DNA of 64,000 nucleotides. It comes from Ailanthus altissimus. Lineage: Eukaryota; Streptophyta; Magnoliopsida; Sapindales; Simaroubaceae. The translations under genes were made by a program, and so were the position numbers. Under the pieces are notes generated by a model. That model was given only the letters and a program-made list of their open reading frames with translations. It did not search any database and was not told the DNA's origin. This document shows, piece after piece, positions 26,601 through 39,827 of the stretch. The stretch is from assembly GCA_946807835.1 (NCBI GenBank), contig OX327691.1, positions 14,621,688 through 14,685,687 of the forward strand. Reading direction: 5' to 3'. Positions within the stretch are counted from its first letter, which is position 1; each line of letters begins with the position of its first letter.

Positions 26601-29600
26601 TATCAAAACACACCTGTTGCTTTGTGCTCCTGGTGGTCAAATATGAGTAAATATAAATGATCTTGACAAATATAACAAAGTTGCTGTGATCGCCAAACTT
26701 CTAAATTTTGTCATGGCATGCTGGAGATTGTAAAATGCTTGGCAGTGGATTGTTTCACGTTCCCAAGATAGATAATTGAGCTTTTATAAATTTTAATTAG
26801 CATTTCTGATCTGTAAAATCTCGAGTTTTAGCTTATTATCTATCTCTATTGCAGGTGATTTCTAAATTAATGGATGGAAAGGCAACTCATATTCCCTATC
26901 GAGATTCAAAACTCACTCGTCTATTGCAGTCATCCCTTAGTGGCCATGGAAGGATTTCTGTAAGTTCAATTCAACAGCTAAGGTTATTCTGTATTTGTAT
27001 GATCAGCAGTTACTGTCACTATTTAATTCATTGTTGTGTTAAGTAGATCTCTATGAGTGTTTTATAGTTATCTACATGTTGATTTGTATTTTCAGATTTT
27101 GAACAATTTCGTATTTGTTCAGGATGTGCCTATTTTTCTATGCACAGGTAGCTTACTCTTTTATGCCATATTATATATATGCATCCCTATTGTAAGTAGA
27201 AGCAGGATCTTATACTGATCCATTTTATTGTGTCTTCTTTCCTCTTTGACTTTTTGTAGCTTATTTGCACTGTGACACCTGCATCTAGTAATAGTGAAGA
27301 GACACACAACACATTGAAATTTGCCCACCGGAGCAAGCATGTAGAAATTAAGGCTTCTCAGAATAAGGTGAATTTTCGGTCAATTAAATTACTTTTGTTC
27401 CTTGAGTTGCAACCATCAAAATTTTCATTTTGTAATTTTTTTTTCTTTTAGATTATGGATGAGAAGTCTCTCATTAAGAAGTACCAGAAAGAAATTACCT
27501 ATTTGAAGCAAGAACTGGAACAATTGAAGCATGGAATGATGGAGAATCCTCACATGGCTGCATCCACCCAAGAAGATCTGGTTCATTTGAAGGTTCAGGT
27601 TTGTGTTGTGATGTGAGGATATATGATAATTGTTGTCATGAGCTGGACATTAATAACACCAGAACTTTATTATGAATTAACGTTGTATATAATTGTTTTT
27701 CTTCTATTTTAACTTTTTTTTTTGGTAAGAAACAAGCCAGGCTTAATTCCGAGTCCTCAAACAGCTAATTTTTATTGTAGATATGTCATTTTATTGTCAA
27801 TCACTTCCTTTCTCATTTGTATTATTTTGTGTTGTCAAAGCTGGAGGCTGGTCAGGTTAAATTGCAGTCGAGATTAGAAGAAGAGGAACATGAGAAGGCA
27901 GCTCTTATGGGAAGAATTCAGAGATTGACCAAATTAATATTGGTTTCAACTAAAAATTCCATGGCATCGAGCATTCTTGAGAGGCCTGGCCATAGAAGGA
28001 GGCATTCTTTTGGAGAAGATGAGGTCTGAACTATGTTAGTTTAAACACACTTTGCATGACAAGCATTGTCATGATGCTTTACTGATTGAACCAACATGCC
28101 AATTCGTAGAATTGTGAATTTGTAAACTTCTATCTGACATTAGTTTCCTAGACATGTGACAATGTGAATTGGTGGCTATATCTTGCCTAAATTTATACCT
28201 GATCTTTGATATGCAGCTAGCATATTTGCCAGATAGAAAAAGGGAATACATGATTGATGATGCTGCTGGAAGCTATGCATCAGAGCTTTCAACAGAAACA
28301 AGGGGTGATATCACTAATCTAGATGAGTTGGTTAAAGATTACAAAAAGGGCAAGAGGCGTGGAATGCTTGGATGGTTTAAAATGAGAGTAAGTTTTTAAC
28401 AATTCTCCTGTTTTCTTTTAAGTAGATAATCTGAAAATGGGTTCAATTTGTTGCAGTGGCTGGCAAAAATGAATACACTTAGTGCATTATTTGATGAGAG
28501 TTGACACCCACTGCCCCTTTTGAGGTTCAAATGACACTGTTTCTCAAGCTACAACTTTTTCCTTCTCCATATACTCTTCAACTGTGTGTATAGAATATCT
28601 TATACATTTATCCCAGTAAGTTGCTGGTTGTCAGCAACCTTGATGCCTGAACTAGAGTTTTTGTGATAGGATATGCCTGAAGTAGAGTTAAGTATTGGTC
28701 TATTTGATGATTATATCAATATTATTTTTCCAAGGGTTAATAATTACCAGTAATTTGATGATCAGATATTAAAATTTTTTGTGATATTTCCTCTTAGCTT
28801 GCTCTTACCAATTTAAAGCCTCTTGACATAGCAATTTTTTAGACATAATTACATCATTTTCAGACACTTTAACTTAATGGAAACCTTCTGCTTTTGCAAG
28901 TGCGTGATTTGAATTTTTTTTATTAGCGGCACAATTCATTCTTGTAGGTGCCATTCACTTAACTGGACTTGCATGGTAATTCTTTCTATGCAGAAGCCTG
29001 AGAATCTGGTTGGAGTGTCACCAAGTGCTGATAGTGGAAGCTCCACCTGCGTGTCACCTGCATCTTCGTCAAAGTCATCACAGAATAGAGTTACGTTCAA
29101 TGATATAAAGGATGCAAGGAGAAAATCAATCAGTAAAAAGGGAGATGATCTCGCATTTATTGATTCATTTCCAGAAAGAACCAAAGCAGGTGACTTGTTT
29201 AGTGCAGCTGTTGGAGGTCGCCGTCTACCTCTGGTGAGAGAAATTCTAAGCACTTTGTCAGTTGCTCGTCAATATATTAAATAAATATGCCAAAGAAAAC
29301 CAGTATATACTTTACAATTGTATTAAGATATATCTAACACGCTGCAATTTCTTGTCACATTTGTATCTTCATTCAATATAAAATTCATTATAATTTATGT
29401 AATTACTTTACTTACATTCCTGCATGCTTAGCCTTGTCTTGTAGTGTCTTGGTGGAAACCTTATTTTTACTTCTAAGTTCAAATCATCTCCAATTTGCAT
29501 GGTTATGATCATTGCCCCTTCAAAATTCAGAATCAGGAGTTCAGATCCTGCGTACTCTGATGCGGCTTGAAACGTTTTCTTCTGAATATTAATTTGCAAA

Positions 29601-29884
29601 AACCTATCACTTATTTCTTAACACTTATATATTGGGGATAACGGTTCTTCACAGCTTGCTTAGAGTTTTTTGTATTGACAGAATTGCTCATTTGCTTTTT
29701 CTCAACAGACTGGGACTACTATTGCAGATCAAATGGATCTTCTTCATGAGCAGGTGAAAATGTTAGCTGGGGAAGTGGCATTGTGTACAAGTTCACTGAA
29801 AAGACTTTCAGAGCAAGCAGCTAGTAACCCTGAAGATTTGCAACTCAGGGTGAGCTGCATTATCCACTTCTTGACTTGGAAGAA

Positions 29885-30130
29885 ATTGAATAAATTTGCT
29901 TGTTCTGTTGTGGCTGATTTGGAAAGAAAGAAATAATTGTAATTTTAAGGAAAGAGAAAACATTGAAGGGTTGTGGGATAGATCCTGTCTTTTGGCTTCA
30001 CTTTGGGCTAAGGACTCTAAAGAGTTCCAAGATACTTCTTTGTTCTTTCTTCATCCAAATTGGGAGAGTTTCGGGTTAATATATAGGCTGTTTAGCCTTG
30101 TAAAGGGGCAGTTGTTCATCGTAAATCTAT
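29885..30130 (+). mobile_element. 5'-truncated LINE fragment in a kinesin intron
   Basis: A reading frame from about 29896 encodes LWLIWKERNNCNFKERENIE, then LASLWAKDSKEFQDT. This pattern is typical of the C-terminal end of plant LINE reverse transcriptases (W-x-ERN-x-x-x-F followed by LASLWA). The catalytic part is absent, as expected from 5' truncation. The 3' edge is unclear and I see no target duplication. It lies between the kinesin blocks at 29709-29849 and 30277-30402. Confidence 0.6.
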
Positions 30131-33100
30131 TTGAAAACGTTTTATATAGTTTGTGGTTTCCCCATTTGGTTTTTAACAATCTCATGATAACTGGCCCACA
30201 ACATAGATGTAACACTTTATTATTCTACAAGAACAACTGATAAGGGGTCAAATTTAATGGCCTGTGGTTGATGTAGGAGCAAATGAAGAAGTTGAAAGAT
30301 GAAATTAGTGGAAAGAAGCTTCAAATACGTGTCCTGGATCAACGCATGATTGGATCAGTTGAGATGATTCCTCATACGTCAACTACCATTGAGGTGTCAC
30401 AGGTAATAATTATATGTCAAGTTACAGATTTTAAATGAAACTGGAATTGGCATTACAGTAAATTAAATTAGCAATCATAAAAGAATTGTTTCAGCTTGAC
30501 ATAGATGGTTTCATTCATTAAATCTCCAATTAGGTTATCTAATTGAAAAGAATAGATCGACCTGCTTCCCCCTTTGGTTTTTACAAATTGAAGGCACCAA
30601 TCTTGTGGTAATTAGTGGGAAAATGAAAAATTTTCTATTTGGTTTTTCAAAATAGGTGATATTGTCCTTATTTTCTTTGGAAAAGATCTCTGTATCTCTG
30701 GAGAGTCAAATAGTACTCTTCTCTTTTTGCCTCTTTCCAAATTGTTCCTGTCATTTATGCCCAAGCATGAAATTAATGAAATATCAGTTTTAATCAGTAA
30801 CCATTTCTTATATCAAGGAATCTAAGGGGGAAAGTCATAAATTATTTGCTTTGACTTTTGATGGTGGACAATAATATGGGATGTGCAGAAAATTTGAGAT
30901 AAACTCTTTTTATTGGTCGGAGGGTGATTACTTCTATATTGCTCAACCTTGATGTTGAAAATTTTCTTTCTAATTTGTTTGTTATTCCGTCTTGTAGGCC
31001 TTATCCAAGCTTACTACTCAGCTCAATGAAAAAACCTTCAAACTTGAGGTTTGTTATTCTATATCCTTGGTAGCTGTATTAATTATTGTCTGATCTCAAG
31101 TATCAACTATATCTAATTAAGTTGATTTCAGGTATGGAATGCAATTTCAAGATTTAAGTCAGCAGATAATAGGATACTTCAGGAACAACTACAGATGAAG
31201 GTAGAATGCTTAAGGTTTTTTGGTCTCTTTTCCATGGTTGCTGTTCTAAGATATTTTATAATATTTTCTTACTTTTGAGTAGATATCTGAAAATAGAGAA
31301 ATACAAGAAACTATTCTTCTGCTAAGGCAACGGATCAATTCATTATCAGAAAAAAGGTCTGGTAGTCCACAACAATGGCAGAGAATGAGGGTGTTCCTCT
31401 CAGAACTTGTTCAGAAGATCTAAGGGGGAATGGTACTGGCTCATGTGAAGAAACTTATGTTGATGAACATACACCAAAAAGTGTCATGAACATAAACAGA
31501 ATACTTTCCCAAGAGGTCTCTAACTTGAATTCCCAAGTTCTTGTTCAGGTTAATTTTTTTTCTCTCTCTAACATTTTCTGTTATAAGTACTCCATATGCA
31601 ACTTCTACAGTTTTTGTTAAAATTGTTTTCTATTAATTGTTCTTCTCCTTTTATTCATAGGCTGCTGAAATAGAGAATCTGAAGCAAGAGAAGGTCAAAC
31701 TGATTGATGAAAGGGACGGCCTTGAGATTCACAGTAAAAAACTGGCAGAGAAAGCTTCATATGCCAAAGAGTTGGCTTCATCTGCAGCAATTGAGCTACG
31801 AAACTTGGCTGAAGAAGTAACCAGACTTTCTTATGAAAATGCAAAACTGAGTGGTGAGCTGGCAGCTTCAAAAGAGGCCCATGGCAGATCTAACTTCTCT
31901 CAGAGGTCGGGCTCTTATGATTTCAAGCAAAATATCTCCAATGGTGCGCGATCTAATGTACGAAAAAGACCAGATGACAGACTTCTGGTTGAGGAGTTGC
32001 AGAAAGAACTTAAAGCTAGATACCAAAGAGAAGCTGCTCTGGAAGCTGCCTTAGCCCAGAGAGAACAAATAGAAGGTGAACTACGAAAAAGAATTGATGA
32101 AGCAAAACAGCATGAAGAAGATTTGGAAAATGAGCTTGCAAATATGTGGGTGCTGGTTGCAAAGATGAAAAAATCTGGCACATTTGCTGAGGGCATGCCT
32201 TCTGGAGGGGATCATGCATCAAAAACTTTACAAACAGGAGTTAGAAATGGATTTATGCCATCTAATGGGCATTCATTTAAAATATCTGAAGAGGATGAAA
32301 TCTGTGAAAATGTGGATGGTGTAAGTGCATTTGAAGAGTTAAGAGCTGGCTATCAGAGAGAAAGAAGAAAATACAAAGAACTGGAAACTCTCATATCCAG
32401 ATTGAAGGGTATGCACTTCCTTCGCAATTTTTCTTGCACAGAATGTATGCACAAATAAAACAGCTATTTTTTTGTATGATTGCACTTTGGTATTCCAGGG
32501 AATCTTTATTAATCCACTTACCCATTCAAGAACTGTCTTTTGATTCACAGGTTAAAGTTTCTCTGAGAGAGAATTCTGGAAAGCAGAGTCAAAATAACAA
32601 TTGAAGATCTACTCTCTCTCTAAGGAATGTGTTAAAACTTTAATTGTACAGGTTAAAAATGGGAAAGGAAAAAAAAAACCTTCAAGACAGTTTTATTGTC
32701 TAATATACTTAGTAGAAATCCTTTACTGCCATACATTAGTGATGAATGTGATTTTTGAGTTTTAGGAGCAACTTCTATGTAAAGAGAAAAAGCTACAGTT
32801 TTTGACATGTTTCCTGGTCATCTGTCCTACTTAGACAGGACCAGCTCTGATGATTTTTTTAAAATTAAATCATTGGTGTTAGTCTGATGTGGAGCTCATT
32901 ATGAAAAATATTTAAGAACCATTGTTTATGAATTATTGATGTGATGGATGTTCCATTAAGAGGCAAATGTTCGTGAACTTATTGGCATCTATATGCAGTT
33001 TTTTCTCTCTTTTTTTTTTTTAAAAAAAATGAAAAACTAGTGGCATCTACATACATCAGATTCAGACTGTATTATGCAAAGTACAAGCCCATGCTTTTAA

Positions 33101-33654
33101 ATGGCATTAGTTAGAGATTGAATAATCTAGAGTTGATTATAGGTTCAACTGTCTATCCAAGTTGATCATCAGATTTTGTGATCTTTGTCGGAGCTCTATG
33201 AGAGATGATAGTTGATCTAATTATCCTTTCAGGGTGAAGATATTGGTGGTCTGGATGTTGCTGCTCTTGAAGAACTGCAGAATTTTCATGTTGAGGCTAT
33301 AACAAAAATTTGCCATGCAAAGGTTATGTTCTGTGTCTTGTTTTCTTTCTGCAAGCTTGTTTATTCTCTTGTTTTCTTTCTGTGAGCATGTCTGTTTGAT
33401 GATGAATGATGATTGCTATTGTCACTATATTCTCACTTTAATGCCTGTTCTTTTTTGGGGCATAACTAGGCTGGAGCTTTATAATTTGCTTGAACACACG
33501 AGAAAGTGAGGCATTACTTCTTTATATTTTGGTTGTGATGTCATCTGGTGTTATTTTCATAAAACTATGAAATGAGGGTTTGAGTAACTGATGTTAATAT
33601 TAGAATTGTCATATTGGAAAGCGTTGTGAAATTTGAATTTCATTGAAAAAGCAT

Positions 33655-34800
33655 CTTGATTAGCTAGCTACTCTGCTGCGCACAGAAGTATAAACTAGAT
33701 CTCATCTCTTTCGTCGAGAAACAAACTCCAGCCTCCTCCCTTGGCAGCTGAGCTTCTTCCACTCCTACTTCGATTCATTTGGCCTGGTTTACTAGTTAGA
33801 AAAAGGCTATGCACTCAAAGTTCTCTACTCAGAAGAAAGGAAGATGGATCCTTGATTTGTATCTACTGATGTGAACAAAATTCTATTATTGGCCCTGCGA
33901 TAAATGGTTCTCTCTCGACTTCCCCAAATGCAAGTCTATAACATTGGGGCAAAGACTCAAATAAATAGAGTACTAGCTAGCCTTTTTAACCATTCTTATG
34001 ATGGACCTTCTCTTGCTCTTACATCTCGAATCTAGATGAATAGCCAACTCAATAATAATTAATAAATAGAGTATAATTCACCTGTTTCACTCTGGTAGGT
34101 TAATGTATTTTATTGATAAAAATGGATTGGAGAGATGCAATGAAGCCATTCTTCCCACTTTCCTACTCTACTAGTGAATCAAAGTAAACACTTAAAAAGG
34201 GTAAAAGGTAAAAAAAAAGGTATACTAATAAAACTACAGGTAGAATTCTAGTATTCAAGATAGAAGAATGCCCCCCAATCCATAAATGAATCTTACAATC
34301 GAACGCATTCCATTCATATGAGGCATCTCAATAGAATGAAAGCGCCTTTTCCCGGTGACTTGGCATCCATTTTCCTCACTATCCCACTTTGAATCTACAG
34401 TAGCCTTTTTTGCTCGTTTGTTTTAGGGTTTTGTCCTCGACCATGTGAAAGAAAAGAGAAATGCTTAAGCTAAGCTTTAAAAACCAGAAATTCTATGCTA
34501 ATCCCACGGGGGATCTAAAGGATGCACGCAACCAATAGTTTCATCTTGATCACAGGGAGCGTACTGAACCAACCTCTTTTGTTTAAGCTAAGCGGATCAC
34601 CACTTGTCCAGGAATAGTCTCTGTTATGCGGGTTAGGCCAAGTAGGTACCACATGTCTGAACCATCAACGTAGGAAGGAGCTTGGATGCCATATAGTAAA
34701 GAAAGGCAGAGACCACAAACTAATAATCTGTTGCTGTTTCTTATCCACCCATCTCCCAAAGAAGAAAACAAGGAAGATTTATTAATGCAGTTGGGGACAG
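33655..34800. other. Possible organelle-derived (mitochondrial) DNA in the last kinesin intron
   Basis: The last intron is 1.6 kb and most of it differs from the AT-rich introns around it. Base composition is balanced and it has the texture of plant mitochondrial spacer DNA (CTAGCTAGC repeats, CCCACGGGGGATC, purine/pyrimidine blocks such as AGAAGAAAGGAAG). I recognise no organellar gene. A 62-codon frame on the minus strand at 34583-34771 matches nothing I can name. The assignment rests on composition and style only. Confidence 0.35.
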
Positions 34801-34961
34801 AATCAACATTGAAAGCTTAGCTGCTGGTAGCTACACAGTATTGAATTTGCAATGCCTGCTCTTGCTACCACTAGCCTCACTTTTCAAATCTTGCATTGCA
34901 GATTTTCTTTGCCTGATATATTGTGCTTTTACATGTGCAGTGCGCTAATCATGTCTTGTAG

Positions 34962-36679
34962 CATACCAAGTTTAACATGCGATATACATTGTTCCACACA
35001 TGGAGTTCCTGACCATTGAGGTTAGTTTCATCCACACTTTTCATTTCTTGTGTTTTTCTTCTTCTTATCTTGAGAGAACAATTTACAAAAATGTTTTTAG
35101 CGAGACAAAGTCTATAATGAAGGGGGAACTGGTCACACAAGCAAAAATCTCTTTGCAATACATTTTCCCACAGCCAAACATCCTATTCATGTTCCACAGC
35201 TAAGAAGGTCTAAAGTGATGAAAAGTGATACTCCTTATCTGTAGCTTTGGAAGTTTAGTTCAAGTTTTGATTCCCAGTAGAACTGAACAGAAAGCAAAAG
35301 ATAGGAGACAAAATTAAGCTAAAAACTGAATACATTTAGACATTTGTATTTAGGTCTTCTGAATGAGAAACACACATATCATTCAAATGTATGCATCCAA
35401 ATTTTTTCGGACTTTAGGTTTGTTTAAATTTCAGATTGAAAAACACACTACATAAGCTAGGCAATGCTATACTTTAGTTTCTAACAAACAATTTCTTATG
35501 TTTTATGAACACAATTTTGTAGAAAATCTAACTGCAGCCATCAAAACATCTTTCTACCGAAACTGCAATGGATTGAGTTTGAATGTTGCAATGGATCGAG
35601 TTTGAAATGAATTGAGTTTGAATGTAGTTTGTCGTAGAATTTGCTTTACATACATTTCTGTATTGTGCCTTGGATTTGAGTTGGAATTTCAAATTTAGTC
35701 ATTATGAAAAGACGGATATGATTGAAACAATTTGAAGAATTGAGTTATACCTGCAATGACTAACGACAAGGAATCATACTCAGTTCATAAGTCTCTAGGG
35801 GCCAGAATCACAACCATGACTTGACCGTAAAATATTATTATGTAGACCTAAGTAAAGAGCAAAGCAGCCTGGAAAGACCCTGAAAAGCTTCTGTAAACTC
35901 CATGACAAGCTCCTAATTCTGGATTCTCTATAGAAAGTTCAATGGTATATTCTTCAAACTGACCATCATCTTATTAAAATTGTTGCATTTTGGTTGATAC
36001 ATCTTGCTATTTGAATACTCGGACATTTGTTGATTACATTTGCAACATCTTGCTATGTTTATGCAGGCATAATGTCTTTGTACAGTAATGGAGATATTAA
36101 CCAAATGAATTCATTCTGGAAGACAGCTCTACTTCACTATTTGGAATAGAGCAATGATCTTGAAGATGCATTTTAACATTATTGAAGACTCGTGCAGCCA
36201 ACTTAGGGTAGAAATGTATGCAAATGTATGAAGGATATTAATGTAGAAGAATTTCTGTGTAATATAAACTCTTTTGCCAACATGTTTATATTTGGGATAT
36301 ACCCATAGACAAACTGTATTATATTTTTGTAACCTTGTAGGTTACAAAAACAGAAAAAGGGATTCTCTATCACCTCTATGACAGCAGAAACGTATGTACC
36401 CACTTATGTATTATAGCATGAGCTATTAATGTTTTTTACTCTTTCAGGATATCAGAGTTCAGAGCCCTTTCTGTGCACTGGCTTATTGTTATTCTCAGAA
36501 GCAGCAGTTTCTGGATAATTCTGTTCTTCTAAGATACTGAAATCAGCTGTATATGGCTGCCAAAATCCTTCAATATAATCACGATCCACTCTGTAAAATA
36601 AAGAACAGGAAAAAAAAAATACTTGTGAGAAGCCCCTTGACTGCTGTTATATTAAAGAAAGAAAGTAACAGAGAATAGC
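34962..36679. other. Spacer between the kinesin relic and the aspartic protease
   Basis: AT-rich DNA with no conserved frame. A short imperfect repeat of GAGTTTGAATG units lies at about 35570-35640. The part next to 36680 is probably the 3' UTR of the minus-strand protease. Confidence 0.55.
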
Positions 36680-39602
36680 TTAGGACTTTGGAAGCCTATC
36701 GCAATTTGCAGAAACCCATCCAATCTGCTGCTTCTCATTATCATAGACCATTAATTTCTCTTGCAAAGAGATGTCTGAAAAACAATTGAATTAAGGGAAA
36801 AATCAGATTGTTAAACTGAGAACAAGTTTCATTTTTTTTTTTGTGCTAGAATCACCTACCCCCAATAATATTGAAATTTTCCAGTCCCACTTCAGTGCCA
36901 TTCAAAATTCCCAAGCACACATTTCCATGCTTCTGAAAGGGAAAAGGATATTAGCTAAGCCTTTTTAAGTGCTTTTGTTCTTTGCTTTTTCTACCCCATA
37001 ATCATAATATTATGAGTGTTTCTAGAGGTACTCACTGTGACAATGAGATAAGCTTCAGGTGGTATCTGCAGCTGGACATTTTTGGTCTTTGGAAATTTCA
37101 GTAGTAATGGCTTGAAGTAGTCTGTCACATCGCTTATGGTTTTGAAAGGTTTTGTGCCTTTCCAGCAGACAGGGAGGGCTGGATCTTCTGCTGCATCTTT
37201 TAGTGGCTTTCCTTTCAAATCCTTCTTCATCTGAGACATGGAGAATTAATTAGTTCTTCTAACTAAATTTTGCTCTATGTTCCTTTTTGCTACTTTACAA
37301 CTGTAGAAGGATTGTTTTTATGTAGATTTCTCACCAGATCAAAGGTGGTTTTGTAAGCCTGGGAACTGAAGTAGGTGTAGGAGCTACCACTGTCAAAAAT
37401 TATTTGAAGGTCCTTTAGACCAGTAGCCTTTCCACCATATAAAAGTTCTGCTGGCCCTGATGAGTAGTGCTTCCTGAAATAGCACCATTAAAAAGGGTAT
37501 GCACATTAGAATTAGTGAGAATTTGGGCAGCACCCACACGAGAAATGATGCTACTAAAACAAGGAATAAGGAAAGCTTGGGAGTGCTTACTCCAACAAAC
37601 TCCGTGACATTGGTGTCCAAACGATACCTGACGATGGCACAAGATCCTCACCCAGGAATAAATACCCTCCTCCACGACCACTTAAACAATGTCCTACCAC
37701 ATTCTGTGTTAGACCCAGGCTTTGCAGTTGTGACATGATGCTTGCTTTACCATTGCCCAGGCCCAGGACTCCAGCTGTGGGAGGAGGAGGGTTTGGACCA
37801 GGATTGCTTTGGTCGTATCCACACCTGCGGATCAACAGAAAATGTAAACTGAAGACTTGTTTTAAAATGCATATCAACAAGAAGAATTGATGTCCTTCAT
37901 AGATGATTATTTTGATTCAAGCAAAAGCTGTAGAAAAATGAAACAACCTGTGTTTCTCTACCAAAGTTATGAAAATTCTAAAATAAATAATAATGAATCT
38001 AAAAAAAAATTATCTTTGTTGTATCATTAAGTGGAATATCGGCCTAAATTGAAATTGCAAGGGTTATAGCTTGAAAGTTAAATGAACTTACTCACCCGAA
38101 GGTTAAGCAGGGGCCAAGGAGAGAGCCATTTGTGAGCCTCAGGGGAAAGTGATCAGTGACCAGCACACCAAGCGATGAGCCATGATCAGCATACTCGATT
38201 TTGTAGTCACATTGGTCATTCGAGGCCTCGCATTGTGGGTTTGCTGGCAAGTGAATGGCACTGCAAATGGGGTCCTCGCATGGCACGAGATTGTTTTTGG
38301 GACTATAGAGAGAATCACGAGGCTGCATTGCATTCGCATCAACAAAGACAAAAATAAAATGCGAGGACATGATAGGAGCCAAAAACGCATTGTGGCTATC
38401 TTTATTTAATAACAAAATTTACCTTAGTGCAACCTGTACAAGGTGCATCACATTGAACCCAAGTGAGGTCACTACCAGTGTCAATATCAAGTTCATAAAG
38501 CTTGGGTGGGTTGCCTATTTTAAGAGAGACCGAGTAGTACCTGCCGATCGAGATAACATATTATTTTGAAGAAAAGGAAAACGTGAATAAGCAAAATTCA
38601 ATGTCAAAACAAAGATGTGGACTGACAAATTGAAAGAACATGCAATAATTCAACAACTTTCAATCAACATAATTTACTTTTCCCTTTCTTAAAAAGTATA
38701 CGGGATTGACACAGAGAAAAGATCAGATGTGAAATTAAAAAAACAATGGGACCATGTAACCGGAGGGAAATTTGTCACTCACATGATGGAATGAATGTAA
38801 ATGGGTAGAAAGATTCTCGTTTACCATTTACCAAATGGAGGAATTTAAGCTTTTAAGTACAATTTTCGATTCCACTTTCTGGCTTTCAGCTAAGTAACAA
38901 CAAACAATAAAAAGTATGGGGAATGGGCCCAGAAAGTTCAAAAAGACGTTAGAAGATGTCAAACTTTATAAAGAAAGTGGAGAAAAAAATAAAGGACCCC
39001 AGATATTTTTAGAGTAAACTGAATCACAGAAACAGACTGCAGACAGGAAAATTCGGTCCTCAAATTTTCCAAGAACAACCAAGAAGCCCAAATCACACAA
39101 CGGCCCCCGAAAATTTATGCCAGACAACAACAGATAAAAACTTGACAATCGCACTCAACAAAGCTATTAATCCCAGAATCAAATATAAGGATTCATGATA
39201 CCGCAAAGTTTCCCCCAAAACCACAACAAAAATCTTAACTTGGAGAAAATCAACTGAACAAATCCTACACAAGCAATATCTCCGCAAAAACAAACCAAGA
39301 AACGATCCAGATTACAACTCCAAACCAATAAAAAATGAAAAAGCCAAAAACTTATCAATAAAGATAATAAGAGACTACATTCCCAGTAATATGCAAAGAA
39401 ATCAAACATACCCAAGAGGATAAACGTTCCCGGTAACGGGAAAAACAGCAGAAGAGCCAAAGCGATTAGCAGGAGTCGATAGGGTTGACTTTTTCTTGGA
39501 CGGGGTTTGACTGGCTGCTGATAAACAGCACTGAAAAGTCGCCAGCATCATCACCAAAAAGAGAAACTGTACCATCGTTCTTCTTTTACCTTTCTTCTCC
39601 AT
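36680..39602 (-). CDS. Aspartic protease, nucellin/Asp1-like (family A1)
   Basis: Eight minus-strand exons (39602-39412, 38540-38423, 38322-38096, 37824-37591, 37473-37335, 37230-37036, 36932-36860, 36774-36680) splice to 423 residues plus TAA. Residues 1-30 look like a signal peptide, a basic start followed by MVQFLFLVMMLATF. The catalytic motifs are DTGS at Asp84 (ELDIDTGSDLTWVQC) and DSGS at Asp284 (IIFDSGSSYTYF). The Cys-rich insert CDAPCTGC and the proline-rich loop NPGPNPPPPTAG are typical of plant nucellin-like enzymes. The family hydrolyses peptide bonds in secreted or vacuolar compartments; the substrate is unknown. All exon joins are in phase with canonical sites and no lesion was seen. 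A broken paralog with matching exon structure lies 3.4 kb away on the same strand. A TATA box and G-box sit upstream of the ATG. Confidence 0.94.
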
Positions 39603-39799
39603 CTTTTTGCTTTAACCTTTTATCAATCAACCTCTTTTTGTGTTCCTGCTTTTTGGGTTTTATAGAAACAAAAGCGCTCTAACCGTTTTAGCTTTTTTTT
39701 TTACTTCTAAAAAAAATCATCAAAGTGAGAAAGAAATGGAAAATTCTTGAATCTTTAGAACGGGAGCTGGAGTGGAGTCTCTACTCGATCTGTAGTTGT

Positions 39800-39827
39800 T
39801 TTATATATAAATGTTACAGTCCACGTG
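39800..39827 (-). promoter_or_regulatory. TATA box and G-box of the aspartic protease
   Basis: On the coding strand TATATAAA (39807-39800) lies about 200 bases upstream of the start codon. CACGTG (39827-39822), the core bound by plant bZIP and bHLH factors, lies 14 bases further upstream. The spacing fits a core promoter with transcription starting near 39770. Confidence 0.5.

Larger units (their letters stand above)
18227..34961 (+). pseudogene. KIN-7 family kinesin (MKRP-like), degenerate gene
   Basis: About 25 exon blocks run from 18227-18481 to 34941-34961. The motor parts include the ATP loop GVTSSGKT (24516-24568), the NxxSSRSH region (26025-26092), switch II DLAGSE (26434-26538) and [14 protein letters not shown] (26855-26959). 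A long coiled-coil tail follows and the end reads CANHVL. KIN-7 kinesins are plus-end microtubule motors, some linked to mitochondria, plastids or cytokinesis. This copy is damaged. There are frameshifts near 18446, within the motor at about 25725 (a base missing after VVL), and near 31370; an extra G sits at the 32407 donor. The 24991 acceptor reads CGG, the 24741 donor is CT and the 24568 donor is GC. No continuous frame can be spliced through the motor. Exon sequence between lesions is well kept, so loss looks recent. A functional gene hidden by assembly errors is less likely given the number of independent defects. Confidence 0.85.
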
